A program made the position numbers and the translations under genes. From assembly GCF_039929605.1 (NCBI RefSeq), contig NZ_JBDSQX010000007.1, positions 1 through 64,000 of the forward strand: a DNA stretch of 64,000 bases, given 5' to 3'. Below, piece after piece: positions 1-8,538 of the stretch (positions are counted from its first letter, which is position 1; each line of letters opens with the position of its first letter). The stretch comes from Pelomonas sp039929605 (GTDB taxonomy: Bacteria > Pseudomonadota > Gammaproteobacteria > Burkholderiales > Burkholderiaceae_C). A model generated the notes under the pieces. The model made no database searches and was not told the origin of the DNA. It saw only the letters and a program-made list of their open reading frames with translations.

Positions 1-2249
1 CGCATGGCCTTCATCGCCTCCTTGTGGCGCACGCCGAAGCGGTGCTCCTCGTCGATGACGAGCAGGCCGAGGCGGTTGAACTTGACCTCGGGCGACAGCA
101 GCTTGTGGGTGCCGATGACGATGTCGATCGTGCCGTCGGCCAGGCCTTCCATCGCGGCCTTGATCTCCTTGGCGGAGCGGAAGCGGCTCATCTCCGCCAC
201 CTTCACCGGCCAGGCGCCGAAGCGGTCGGCGATGTTCTGGTAATGCTGCTCGGCCAGCAGCGTGGTGGGCGCCAGGATGGCGACCTGCTTGCCGCCCATC
301 ACCGCGACGAAAGCGGCACGCAGCGCCACCTCGGTCTTGCCAAAGCCCACGTCGCCGCAGACCAGGCGGTCCATGGGCTTGGGCGAAATCATGTCCTGGA
401 TGACGGCGTGGATGGCGGCGCGCTGGTCGGGCGTTTCCTCGAAGCCGAAGCTCGCAGCGAATGCTTCGTAATCGTGGCCGGAGTAGCGGAAGGCATGGCC
501 CTCGCGGGCGGCGCGGCGGGCATAGAGGTTGAGCAGCTCGGCGGCCGTGTCGCGCACCTGCTCGGCAGCCTTGCGCTTGGCCTTTTCCCATTGGCCGGAG
601 CCCAGGCGGTGCAGCGGCGCTTCCTCGGCGCTGACGCCCGTGTAGCGGCCGATCAGGTGCAGCTGCGCCACGGGCACGTAAAGCGTCGCCTTGTCGGCGT
701 ATTCCAGGTGCAGGAACTCGCTGACCTGGCCATCGCCCAGGTCGATGTTGACCAGGCCTTGATAGCGCCCGATGCCGTGGTTGATGTGCACGACCGGGTC
801 ACCCACCTTCAGCTCGGACAGGTCCTTGATCAGCGCGTTGACGTCGCTGACCTGCTCCTGCTTGCGCCGCCGGCGCGTCGTCGGCATCGTCGCGAAGAGT
901 TCCGTCTCGGTGAAGAGCTGCATCGGGTGCTGCTCGTCCACCCAGAAGAAGCCCGACGCCAGCGGCGCAGCGGTGATGGCGTACTTCTCGCCGCTCGCCA
1001 GGAACTCGGCCAGGTCCTTCACCGACGGCGGCTCGATCTTGTGGTCGCGCAGCTGCTCCAGCAGGCTCTCGCGCCGGCCTTCGCTCTCGGCCAGCAGCAG
1101 CACGCGGTGGGGCGTGGCCTTCAGGTGGGCTTCCAGGCGCGCCAGAGGCTCCTGCACGCCGCGCTCGACGCTGATGTCCGGCAGCGGCCGGGCGAATTCG
1201 ACGGGCTCCGTGCCGCGCACCGACAGCACCGCATGCGGCTTGGTGAGGCCGAAGAAGTCCTCGACCGTCAGGAAGAGCTCTGCCGGCGCCAGGATGGGCC
1301 GCTCGGGGTCGTGCTGCAGGAAGCGGTGCCGCTCCTTGGTGTCAACCCAGAAGCGCTGGATGGCCTCGTCCACCTCGCCGTGCAGCGCCAGGCCGGCGGT
1401 GTCACCGAGGTAGTCGAACACCGAGGCCGTCTGCTCGAAAAAGATCGGCAGGTAGTACTCGATGCCGCCCGAGGCGACGCCCTCGCCGATGTCGCGGTAG
1501 ATGCGCGCCTTGGTCGGGTCGCCGTCCATCTTCTCGCGCCAGCGCTCGCGAAACTTCTTGCGCGCCGCGTCGTCCATCGGGAACTCGCGGCCGGGTAGCA
1601 GGCGCACGTCCGGCACCGGGTAGAGGCTGCGCTGGCTGTCGGGGTCGAAGGTGCGGATGGAGTCGACCTCGTCGCCGAACAGATCGACGCGGTAGGGCAC
1701 GGCCGAGCCCATGGGGAACAGATCGATGAGGCTGCCGCGCACGGCGTATTCACCGGGTTGCACGACCTGGCTGACGTTCGTGTAGCCGGCCAGCGTCAGT
1801 TGACTGCGCAGCGAGGCTTCGTCAAGCCGCTGCTTCTGCTTGAAGTTGAATGTGGTGCCAGCCAGGAAGCTCGGCGGCGCCAGGCGGGTCAGCGCGGTCG
1901 ACGCCGGCATCAGCACGACGTCGATGGTCTTGGTCTTCTTCGCCTGCAGCAGCTCCCACAGCGTGGCCAGGCGCTCGGAGATCAGGTCCTGGTGGGGGCT
2001 GAAGCTGTCGTAGGGCAGGGTCTCCCAGTCGGGGAAGACGGCCACCTTCAGCTCCGGCGCGAAGAACTTCAGCTCGTCTTCCAGCCGCTGCGTGTCGCCC
2101 GGCTCGGCGGTAAAGATGGCGGCCATGCGCCCGGCGTCGCGCTGTTGCTGCACGAAGCGGGCGAGCAGCAGGGCATCGGCCGAGCCGACGGGGCGCGGGT
2201 GGGTGAACTTCTTGCCGGGCTGAATGACCGGGAGCGAGGGCAACGTCAT
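1..2249 (-). CDS. mfd: Transcription-repair coupling factor Mfd (partial, N-terminal ~749 residues)
   Basis: Mfd removes RNA polymerase stalled at DNA lesions and recruits UvrA. The frame reads from ATG (2249-2247) leftwards and is still open at base 1, so only the N-terminal two thirds are present. The start MTLPSLP is followed by the UvrB-like module (phrases such as FPDWETLPYDSFSPH and PGEYAVRGSLIDLFP), then the CarD-like RNA polymerase interaction domain (VGDPVVHINHGIGRYQG), then the RecG-like motor with Walker A GDVGFGKTEVAL (about 331-365) and the DEEHRFG box near base 40. A normal Mfd is about 1150 residues, so about 400 residues lie outside the window. Start and domain order match the family; no damage is seen. 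It is transcribed away from the DUF885 gene. Confidence 0.97.
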   Translation of the reverse strand, partial: MTLPSLPVIQPGKKFTHPRPVGSADALLLARFVQQQRDAGRMAAIFTAEPGDTQRLEDELKFFAPELKVAVFPDWETLPYDSFSPHQDLISERLATLWELLQAKKTKTIDVVLMPASTALTRLAPPSFLAGTTFNFKQKQRLDEASLRSQLTLAGYTNVSQVVQPGEYAVRGSLIDLFPMGSAVPYRVDLFGDEVDSIRTFDPDSQRSLYPVPDVRLLPGREFPMDDAARKKFRERWREKMDGDPTKARIYRDIGEGVASGGIEYYLPIFFEQTASVFDYLGDTAGLALHGEVDEAIQRFWVDTKERHRFLQHDPERPILAPAELFLTVEDFFGLTKPHAVLSVRGTEPVEFARPLPDISVERGVQEPLARLEAHLKATPHRVLLLAESEGRRESLLEQLRDHKIEPPSVKDLAEFLASGEKYAITAAPLASGFFWVDEQHPMQLFTETELFATMPTTRRRRKQEQVSDVNALIKDLSELKVGDPVVHINHGIGRYQGLVNIDLGDGQVSEFLHLEYADKATLYVPVAQLHLIGRYTGVSAEEAPLHRLGSGQWEKAKRKAAEQVRDTAAELLNLYARRAAREGHAFRYSGHDYEAFAASFGFEETPDQRAAIHAVIQDMISPKPMDRLVCGDVGFGKTEVALRAAFVAVMGGKQVAILAPTTLLAEQHYQNIADRFGAWPVKVAEMSRFRSAKEIKAAMEGLADGTIDIVIGTHKLLSPEVKFNRLGLLVIDEEHRFGVRHKEAMKAM

Positions 2250-2282
2250 GGGGCGGGCACTGTTGGCACTACAAACGACAAC

Positions 2283-2299
2283 AGCCCCGAAGCGGGGCT
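2283..2299. other. GC-rich hairpin in the mfd / DUF885 divergent intergenic region
   Basis: Arms AGCCCC and GGGGCT (loop GAAGC) form a perfect 6-bp stem between the two divergent starts. It resembles a terminator stem, but no gene is transcribed into it from either side. It may be a leader hairpin of mfd or an insulating structure. The rest of the 133-bp gap shows no clear operator. Confidence 0.35.
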
Positions 2300-2382
2300 T
2301 GGGGGCATTTTAGGGAAGCCATCACCTTTGGCCGCGCCCCAAGGTCATCGCTAGCATCGCGGCACTTCCTTTCGGAGATTCC

Positions 2383-4155
2383 ATGCGCCGCCGCCACGCC
2401 ATCAGCCTGCTCGCGACCTCACTGTCCCTCAGCCTTCCTGCCCTTGCCGCACCCACGGAGAGCGAACGTTTCCACCAATGGCTCGCCGCCCAGTGGGAGC
2501 TGACGCTGCAGCGCCAGCCCGTGCTGGCCACGTCCCTGGGCGACCCGCGCTACAACGACCGCCTCATCGACGGGACGACCGCCGCCTACCGCGCGCAGGC
2601 CCGGCTCGACCTGCGGCAGACGCTGAAAGGCCTGGCCGGCTTCGACAAGGCCAAGCTCGACCCCAAGGACCGCGTCTCCTACAGCATCCTCAAGCTCGAC
2701 CTGGAGCAAGACCTGGCCGGTGAGCGCTTCCCCGAGTGGATGCAGCCGATCAGCCAGATCGGCGGCCTGCCCAGCTTCCTGGCGCAGATGGGCACGGGGC
2801 AGTCCATCCAGCCCTTCAAGACGACCAAGGACTACGACGACTGGCTCAAGCGCCTGGCGCTGGCCGTGCCCAGCTTCGACGGCACCATCGCCAACATGCG
2901 CGAGGGACTCAAGGCCGGCGTTACCCAGCCCCGCGCGGTCATGGAGAAGGTGCTGCCGCAGCTGAGCGCGCTGGCCGTGGCCGAGCCGGAGAAGAGCCTC
3001 TTCTGGGGCCCGATCAGCAACTTCCCCGAGGCCGTGCCGGCGGTAGACCGCGAGCGCATCACCGCTGCGATGCGCACGCTGCTGGCCGGGCAGGTGCTGC
3101 CGGCTTACGCCCGCCTGCTGGCCTTTGTGCGTGACGAGTACACGCCCAAGGCGCGGGCCACAACGGCCTGGTCGGCCCTGCCCGACGGCAAGGCCTGGTA
3201 TGCCCACCGCGTGCAGCAATCGACGACGCTGGCGCTGTCGCCCGACGAGATCCACGACATTGGCCTGAAGGAGGTCGCGCGCATCCTCGGCGAGATGGAC
3301 GGCGTGCGCCGCCAGGTCGGCTTCCCAGGCGACCTGAAAGCCTTCTTCAAGCACCTCAACGACGACCCGCGCTACTACTTCAGCAAGCCCGAAGACCTGC
3401 TCGCCGGCTACCGCGAGCTGCAGAAGAAGATCAACGGTCTGACGCCCAAGCTCTTCGACGTTCAACCCAAGGCCGACTACGAAGTCCGCGAGGTCGAGGC
3501 CTTCCGCGCCGAGAGCGCGGCCGGCGCGTCCTACCAGCAGCCGGCCGTCGACGGCTCTCGCCCGGGGGTGTTCTACGTCAACACCTTCAACCTGAAGGCC
3601 CAGCCCATGTTCGGCATGGAGACGCTGTCGCTGCACGAAGCCTCGCCCGGCCACCACTTCCAGATCTCCATCGCGCAGGAAGACAAGGAATTGCCGGCCT
3701 TCCGCCGCTTCGGCAGCCACTACACGGCCTACGTCGAAGGCTGGGCGTTGTACGCCGAGAGCCTGGGCAAGGAGCTGGGCCTCTTCACCGACCCCTACCA
3801 GTGGTACGGCCGCCTGTCGGACGAACAGCTGCGCGCCATGCGCCTGGTGGTGGACACCGGCCTGCACCACAAGGGCTGGAGCCGGGAACGCGCGATCCAG
3901 TACATGCTCGACAACTCCTCCATGGCCGAGAGCGATGTCGTCTCCGAGGTGGAGCGCTACATCGTCTGGCCCGGCCAGGCGCTGGGCTACAAGATCGGCC
4001 AGTTGGAGATCACCCGGCTGCGCGCCGAGGCCGAACAGGCGCTGGGCTCGAAGTTCGACATCAAGGGCTTCCACCGTGTCGTGCTGACGGCGGGCCAGGT
4101 GCCGCTGCCGGTGCTCAGGGAGTTGGTTCACGTGTGGGTCAAGGCCGCGCGCTAA
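2383..4155 (+). CDS. Exported DUF885-family protein (putative metallohydrolase)
   Basis: The product is 590 residues with an N-terminal signal peptide (MRRRHAISLLATSLSLSLPALAA). It matches the DUF885 family of periplasmic proteins, which are thought to be zinc peptidase-like. The diagnostic motifs are visible: HEASPGHH at about residues 418-425, followed by EGWALYAE at about 452-459; these would supply the metal-binding His and Glu residues. The length is normal for the family. The start at 2383 places the signal peptide at the N-terminus and is the only sensible ATG. It stands alone, divergent from mfd, with parD following 45 bp after its stop. The substrate cannot be inferred from the sequence. 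Confidence 0.88.
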   Translation: MRRRHAISLLATSLSLSLPALAAPTESERFHQWLAAQWELTLQRQPVLATSLGDPRYNDRLIDGTTAAYRAQARLDLRQTLKGLAGFDKAKLDPKDRVSYSILKLDLEQDLAGERFPEWMQPISQIGGLPSFLAQMGTGQSIQPFKTTKDYDDWLKRLALAVPSFDGTIANMREGLKAGVTQPRAVMEKVLPQLSALAVAEPEKSLFWGPISNFPEAVPAVDRERITAAMRTLLAGQVLPAYARLLAFVRDEYTPKARATTAWSALPDGKAWYAHRVQQSTTLALSPDEIHDIGLKEVARILGEMDGVRRQVGFPGDLKAFFKHLNDDPRYYFSKPEDLLAGYRELQKKINGLTPKLFDVQPKADYEVREVEAFRAESAAGASYQQPAVDGSRPGVFYVNTFNLKAQPMFGMETLSLHEASPGHHFQISIAQEDKELPAFRRFGSHYTAYVEGWALYAESLGKELGLFTDPYQWYGRLSDEQLRAMRLVVDTGLHHKGWSRERAIQYMLDNSSMAESDVVSEVERYIVWPGQALGYKIGQLEITRLRAEAEQALGSKFDIKGFHRVVLTAGQVPLPVLRELVHVWVKAAR

Positions 4156-4200
4156 AGATCAGGCTTGCCAATCTTTGCCAACATCGGTAGTCTGGGCGAC

Positions 4201-4440
4201 ATGAGCACCATGAACATCTCATTGCCCGAGCCGATGCGCACCTTCGTCGAGAAGCGGGTCAGCGAGAAGGGTTACGGCAGCAGCAGCGAGTACGTGCGCG
4301 ACCTGATCCGGCGTGACCAGGAGCGCGAAACGCTGCGTGCGCTGTTGCTGGAGGGAGCTCAGTCGCCCGTTGCAGCGGAGATGACGCCGGCCTTCTTCGC
4401 GGGGCTGCGCCAGCGCGTTCAGACGCGCAAGCGCAAGTGA
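4201..4440 (+). CDS. parD: ParD-family antitoxin
   Basis: A 79-residue protein beginning MSTMNISLPEPMRTFVE. It has the ribbon-helix-helix N-terminus typical of ParD/CopG antitoxins: a beta strand NISLP, then helices carrying SSSEYVRDLIRRDQE, and an extended C-terminal tail that normally wraps the toxin. The start at 4201 is preferred over an upstream in-frame codon at 4165 because it gives the normal family length. The stop overlaps the GTG start of the next gene by 4 bases (GTGA), the tight coupling expected of a toxin-antitoxin pair. ParD proteins usually autorepress their own promoter; any operator would lie in the 45 bp between the DUF885 stop and this start or inside that gene. Confidence 0.9.
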   Translation: MSTMNISLPEPMRTFVEKRVSEKGYGSSSEYVRDLIRRDQERETLRALLLEGAQSPVAAEMTPAFFAGLRQRVQTRKRK

Positions 4441-4757
4441 CGCTGCCGGTCATCCTGCGCGCGCTGGCGCTGGAAGATGTCGAGCAGGCGCTTGACCATC
4501 TGCTAGGCGAAGGCGCGGCCGATGCGGCGCTCAGCTTCGTGGACGAGCTGGAGGCGGCGCAGCAACAGATCGCGCGGCAGCCTGGCATCGGATCGACACG
4601 GTATGCACACGAACTCGGCATCCCGGGTCTGCGCAGCTGGGCGTTTGGCGTGCACCCCTATCTGCTGTTCTACGTCCAGCGCGACACCCACCTGGACGTA
4701 TGGCGCGTGCTGCACCAGCGGCGCGACCTGGCCGCCTGGCTCGCAGAGCCGGAGTGA
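4437..4757 (+). CDS. parE: ParE-family toxin (RelE/ParE superfamily)
   Basis: The 106-residue protein starts at GTG overlapping the parD stop. It shows the RelE/ParE fold signature: an N-terminal helix pair (LALEDVEQALDHLLGEGAADAALSFVDELEAA, in part), then a strand-rich C-terminal half with RSWAFGVHPYLLFYVQRDTHLDVWRVLHQRRD. The pattern 'YLLFY...D...VWRVLHQRRD' is typical of ParE toxins, which poison DNA gyrase. It is translationally coupled to its antitoxin. Length is normal and no lesion is seen, so the pair is probably functional. Target assignment to gyrase rests on family knowledge only. Confidence 0.9.
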   Translation: MTLPVILRALALEDVEQALDHLLGEGAADAALSFVDELEAAQQQIARQPGIGSTRYAHELGIPGLRSWAFGVHPYLLFYVQRDTHLDVWRVLHQRRDLAAWLAEPE

Positions 4758-4898
4758 GGCGGCGCCGGGGGGGGCGAGGCGCAGGCAGCCCGCTGATCTG
4801 CAGTTCAGCCGTCCGTGGCTGCAGTGCGTCGCATCGGCAGCACGGCCGAGGTGGGGTGGCGGCTAGTCTGCGGCCCGACGCAACGACAAGGAGCCGAG

Positions 4899-5417
4899 AT
4901 GAACCGCCCGACCTACGCCCTGCTGACCGTGCTGATGGCCGCTAGCGCGACGATGGCAAGCGCCCAGTCCGACAAGGGCATCAGCCTGGAGGCGCACTCG
5001 CGAACGCGCGTGCAGGACGTTGGCCTGCCCGCCTACCCCGGCGCCACGCTGGCGGTGGAGAGGGGCGTCAACGGCGAGGAGGACCATTCGGCCGGCAGCT
5101 TCGGCGCTTGGATGGGCAGCATCGGCATGCGGGTCGATGCGATCAAGTTCAAAACCAGTGACAAGCCCGAGCAGGTCGCCGCTTTCTACGCCAGGGCCAT
5201 GGCCCGCCAGGGTGAGGTGCTCGACTGCCGGCTGCCGTCGTCGCGCGTCAAGCAGGTCAAGGACGAGCCCGAGCGGCTGAGCTGCGACGAGAAGCCCATC
5301 CAGCCCGGCCACTTCGAGTACCGCGTGGGCCAGCCCAAGCACATGCGCATCGTCCATGTGCACCCGGAGGGCGATGGCACGCGCTTCGAGATGGTTCGCC
5401 TGCAGCTCGGTCGATGA
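4899..5417 (+). CDS. Small exported protein of unknown function
   Basis: A 172-residue product with a signal peptide (MNRPTYALLTVLMAASATMASAQ). The ATG at 4899 has a good ribosome binding site (AAGGAG at 4888-4893), so the longer reading from 4815 is rejected. The mature part contains a segment KFKTSDKPEQVAAFYARAM that resembles small periplasmic proteins in which this helix follows a lone strand, and two Cys residues (in LDCRLP and LSCDEK) that could form a disulfide. I do not recognise a characterised family. The stop is 4 bp from the convergent czcA stop. No connection to metal efflux can be shown. Confidence 0.75.
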   Translation: MNRPTYALLTVLMAASATMASAQSDKGISLEAHSRTRVQDVGLPAYPGATLAVERGVNGEEDHSAGSFGAWMGSIGMRVDAIKFKTSDKPEQVAAFYARAMARQGEVLDCRLPSSRVKQVKDEPERLSCDEKPIQPGHFEYRVGQPKHMRIVHVHPEGDGTRFEMVRLQLGR

Positions 5418-5421
5418 GCGA

Positions 5422-8400
5422 CTAGGTCCGCAGGCGGTGCGCCCACCGGTACAGCAGCGGCAGCACCAGCAGCGTCAGCGCTGTCGACGACAGGATGCCG
5501 CCGATGACCACCGTGGCCAACGGCCGTTGAACCTCCGCGCCCGTGCCTGTGGCCAGCGCCATCGGCACGAAGCCGAGTGACGCGACCAGTGCCGTCATCA
5601 GCACCGGTCGCAGCCTTGTGAGCGCGCCCTCGCGAACGGCACGGTCGAGCGGTGTTCCTTCATCACGCAGCGAGCGGATGAAGGCGATCATCACCAGCCC
5701 GTTCAGCACCGCCACGCCCGAAAGCGCGATGAAGCCCACGCCGGCCGAGATGGACAGCGGGATGTCGCGCAGCCACAGCGCCGCGATGCCGCCGGTCAGC
5801 GCAAACGGCACGCCGGTGAAGACGATCAGCCCGTCGCGCATGTTGCCGAACATCGCGAACAGCAGCGCGAACACCAGACCCAGCGCCACCGGCACGACGA
5901 TCTTGAGCCGCGCCGTGGCCGACTGCAGCTGCTCGAAGCTGCCGCCCCAGTTCGTCCAGTAGCCGCTCGGCACCTTGACCCGTTCGGCCAGCCGCGCCTG
6001 CGCCTCGGTCACGAAGGAGCCGATATCGCGACCCCGCACATTGGCCGTGACGACGACGCGCCGCTTGCCGTTCTCGCGGCTGATCTGGTTGGGGCCGGGC
6101 GCTTCGTCGAAGCTGGCCACCTCGCCGAGCTGCACGTGCGCGCCGTTCGGTAGCCGCAGCGGCAGGCGCTTCAGCGCATCGACATCGCTGCGGATGCTGT
6201 CCGGCAGCCGCACCTGGATGTCGAAGCGGCGGTCGCCCTCGAACAGCACGCCGGCCTCCTGGCCGCCGATGGCCGCCGCTGCCGTCTGCTGCACGTCGGC
6301 CACGCTCAGCCCCAGGCGCGCGAGCTTGGCGCGGTCGAGTTGCAGCGTCAGCAGCGGCAAGCCGGTGGTCTGCTCGACCTTCACATCGGCTGCGCCGGGC
6401 ACGGTGCGCAGCACATCGGCGATCTGGTCGGCGCTGCGCTCCATGACGGCCATGTCGTCACCGAACACCTTCACCGCCACGTCGCTGCGCACGCCCGAGA
6501 TCAGCTCGTTGAAGCGCATCTGAATGGGCTGCGTGAACTCGTAGTTGTTTCCCGGCACCTGCGCCGCGACGGCCTGCAGGGCTTCGACCAGCGACGCCGT
6601 GGAGCGCTTGGGGTCGGGCCACTCGCTGCGCGGTTTCAGCATGATGAAGGTGTCGGCCACGTTGGGCGGCATGGGGTCGGTCGCGATCTCCGCAGTGCCG
6701 AGCTTGGAGAACACGCGCGCCACTTCGGGCGCCTGCAGCAAGGTGCGCTCCAGCTCGCGCTGCATCTCCACGGCCTGTGTCAGGCTGGTGCCGGGGATGC
6801 GCATGGCGTGCAGCGCAATGTCGCCCTCGTCCAGGCTGGGAATGAACTCGCTGCCCATGCGCGTGGCCAGCAGCGCGCTCAAGGCCACGGTCACGCCGGC
6901 AATCGTCAGCACGAGTGGCGGGTTAGCCAGCGCCCGGTCCAGCAGCGGCGCGTAGCCACGCCGGGCCCAGCCCATCAGGCGGTTCTCTTTCTCGTCGACG
7001 CGCTGGCCTATCCACAGCGCCACGGCCGCCGGGATGAAGGTGACCGACAGCAGCATCGCCCCCAGCAGCGCGATGACGACGGTGAACGCCATCGGGTGGA
7101 ACATCTTTCCCTCCACGCCGCTGAGCGCAAAGATTGGCAGGTAGACCACCATGATGGTGAGCTGGCCGAACAGCAGCGGCCGGCGCGCCTCGCGGGCAGC
7201 GGCGAAGACCTCGTCGAAGCGCTCCTTGCGCGTCAGCAGCCGGCCCGCTGCGGCCTGCGCATGCGAGAGCCGCCGCACGCAGTTCTCCACGATGACGACG
7301 GCGCCATCGATGATGATGCCGAAGTCCAGCGCGCCCAGGCTCATCAGGTTGGCGCTGACCTTGCCCTCCACCATGCCGCTGAACGTGAACAGCATGGACA
7401 GCGGGATCACCGCCGCCGTGATGACCGCCGCGCGCAGGTTGCCGAGGAAGGCGAACAGGATGGCGACCACCAGCAGCGCGCCTTCCAGCAGGTTGGTCTT
7501 CACCGTCGAGATCGCCTTGTCGATCAGCAGCGTGCGGTCGTACACCGTCTGCGCCACGATGCCTGCGGGCAGGCTGCGGTTGATCTCGGCCAGCCGCTCG
7601 TCCACCGCCAACGACACCTGCCGGCTGTTCTCGCCCAGCAGCATGAAGACGGTGCCCAGCACCACCTCACGGCCGTTCTCGGTGGCCGCGCCACTGCGCA
7701 GCTCGGCGCCCAGGCCCACGTCCGCGACATCACGCACACGCACCGGCATGCCTTGCGCGTGGCCCACGACGATATCGGCGATGTCGTCCATGCCCGTCAC
7801 CTGGCCCGGCACGCGGATCAACACCTGCTCGCCGCGCCGCTCGATGTAGCCGGCGCCGACGCTCGCGTTGTTGCGCTCCAGCGCCTGCACCAGCTCCGGC
7901 CACGCGACGCCGTGCGCCACCAGTTTGTCCGGCCATGGCGCCACCTGGTATTCCTTCGCCTGCCCGCCAATCGTGTTGATCTCGGTCACGCCGGGCACCG
8001 TGCGCAGCTGCGGCTTGACGATCCAGTCCTGGATCTCGCGCAGGTCCGTCGGCGTGTACGGCGTGCCGTCGGCCTTCAGTGCGCCGGGCTTGGCCTCCAC
8101 CGTCCACATGTAGATCTCGCCCAGGCCCGTGGCGATGGGCCCGAGCGTGGGCGCCAGGCCCGCCGGCAGCTTGCCTTTGGCCTCCTGGATGCGCTCGTTG
8201 ACGAGCTGGCGCGCGAAGTAGATGTCCGTGCCCTCCTTGAACACCACGGTGACCTGGGACAGGCCGTAGCGCGACAGCGAGCGCGTCTGCTCCAGCCGTG
8301 GCAGCCCGGCCATCGCCGTCTCGATGGCGAAGCTGACGCGCTGCTCGGCCTCCAGCGGCGAGTAGCCCGGCGCCTCGGTGTTGATCTGCACCTGCACGTT

Positions 8401-8529
8401 GGTGATGTCGGGCACGGCGTCGATGGGCAGGCGCTGGTAGCTGAACACGCCTAACGCCGCGATACCCAGCACGGCCAGCATGACGAGCCAGCGCTGGGCG
8501 ATGGCGAATCGGATGAGTTTCTCGAACAT
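5422..8529 (-). CDS. czcA: Heavy-metal efflux RND transporter, CzcA type
   Basis: The 1035-residue inner-membrane pump subunit starts MFEKLIRFAIAQRWLV and has the full RND layout: TM1, a large periplasmic domain, TM2-6, a second periplasmic domain, TM8-12. The transmembrane proton-relay motif reads DFGIIIDGAVVIVEN with Asp402, Asp408 and Glu415, the same positions as in Cupriavidus CzcA, which marks the Co/Zn/Cd (HME1) class rather than Cu/Ag (CusA). It is the last gene of the czcICBA operon, 9 bp after czcB. It would use proton import to drive divalent cations out through CzcB and CzcC. The exact metal specificity cannot be read from the sequence. Confidence 0.95.
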   Translation of the reverse strand: MFEKLIRFAIAQRWLVMLAVLGIAALGVFSYQRLPIDAVPDITNVQVQINTEAPGYSPLEAEQRVSFAIETAMAGLPRLEQTRSLSRYGLSQVTVVFKEGTDIYFARQLVNERIQEAKGKLPAGLAPTLGPIATGLGEIYMWTVEAKPGALKADGTPYTPTDLREIQDWIVKPQLRTVPGVTEINTIGGQAKEYQVAPWPDKLVAHGVAWPELVQALERNNASVGAGYIERRGEQVLIRVPGQVTGMDDIADIVVGHAQGMPVRVRDVADVGLGAELRSGAATENGREVVLGTVFMLLGENSRQVSLAVDERLAEINRSLPAGIVAQTVYDRTLLIDKAISTVKTNLLEGALLVVAILFAFLGNLRAAVITAAVIPLSMLFTFSGMVEGKVSANLMSLGALDFGIIIDGAVVIVENCVRRLSHAQAAAGRLLTRKERFDEVFAAAREARRPLLFGQLTIMVVYLPIFALSGVEGKMFHPMAFTVVIALLGAMLLSVTFIPAAVALWIGQRVDEKENRLMGWARRGYAPLLDRALANPPLVLTIAGVTVALSALLATRMGSEFIPSLDEGDIALHAMRIPGTSLTQAVEMQRELERTLLQAPEVARVFSKLGTAEIATDPMPPNVADTFIMLKPRSEWPDPKRSTASLVEALQAVAAQVPGNNYEFTQPIQMRFNELISGVRSDVAVKVFGDDMAVMERSADQIADVLRTVPGAADVKVEQTTGLPLLTLQLDRAKLARLGLSVADVQQTAAAAIGGQEAGVLFEGDRRFDIQVRLPDSIRSDVDALKRLPLRLPNGAHVQLGEVASFDEAPGPNQISRENGKRRVVVTANVRGRDIGSFVTEAQARLAERVKVPSGYWTNWGGSFEQLQSATARLKIVVPVALGLVFALLFAMFGNMRDGLIVFTGVPFALTGGIAALWLRDIPLSISAGVGFIALSGVAVLNGLVMIAFIRSLRDEGTPLDRAVREGALTRLRPVLMTALVASLGFVPMALATGTGAEVQRPLATVVIGGILSSTALTLLVLPLLYRWAHRLRT

Positions 8530-8538
8530 CGTTGTTCC

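Noticed and set aside
24..1598. Long open frame on the plus strand over mfd (524 codons)
   Set aside because: It is the antisense shadow of mfd. The minus-strand frame has all Mfd motifs; the plus frame is Arg/Leu/Gln-rich with no family match.
2419..4131. Minus-strand frame of 570 codons opposite DUF885
   Set aside because: Shadow of the plus-strand gene, which has signal peptide and metal motifs.
6340..8454. Plus-strand frame of 704 codons opposite czcA
   Set aside because: Antisense shadow; the peptide is rich in His/Gln/Arg without domain.
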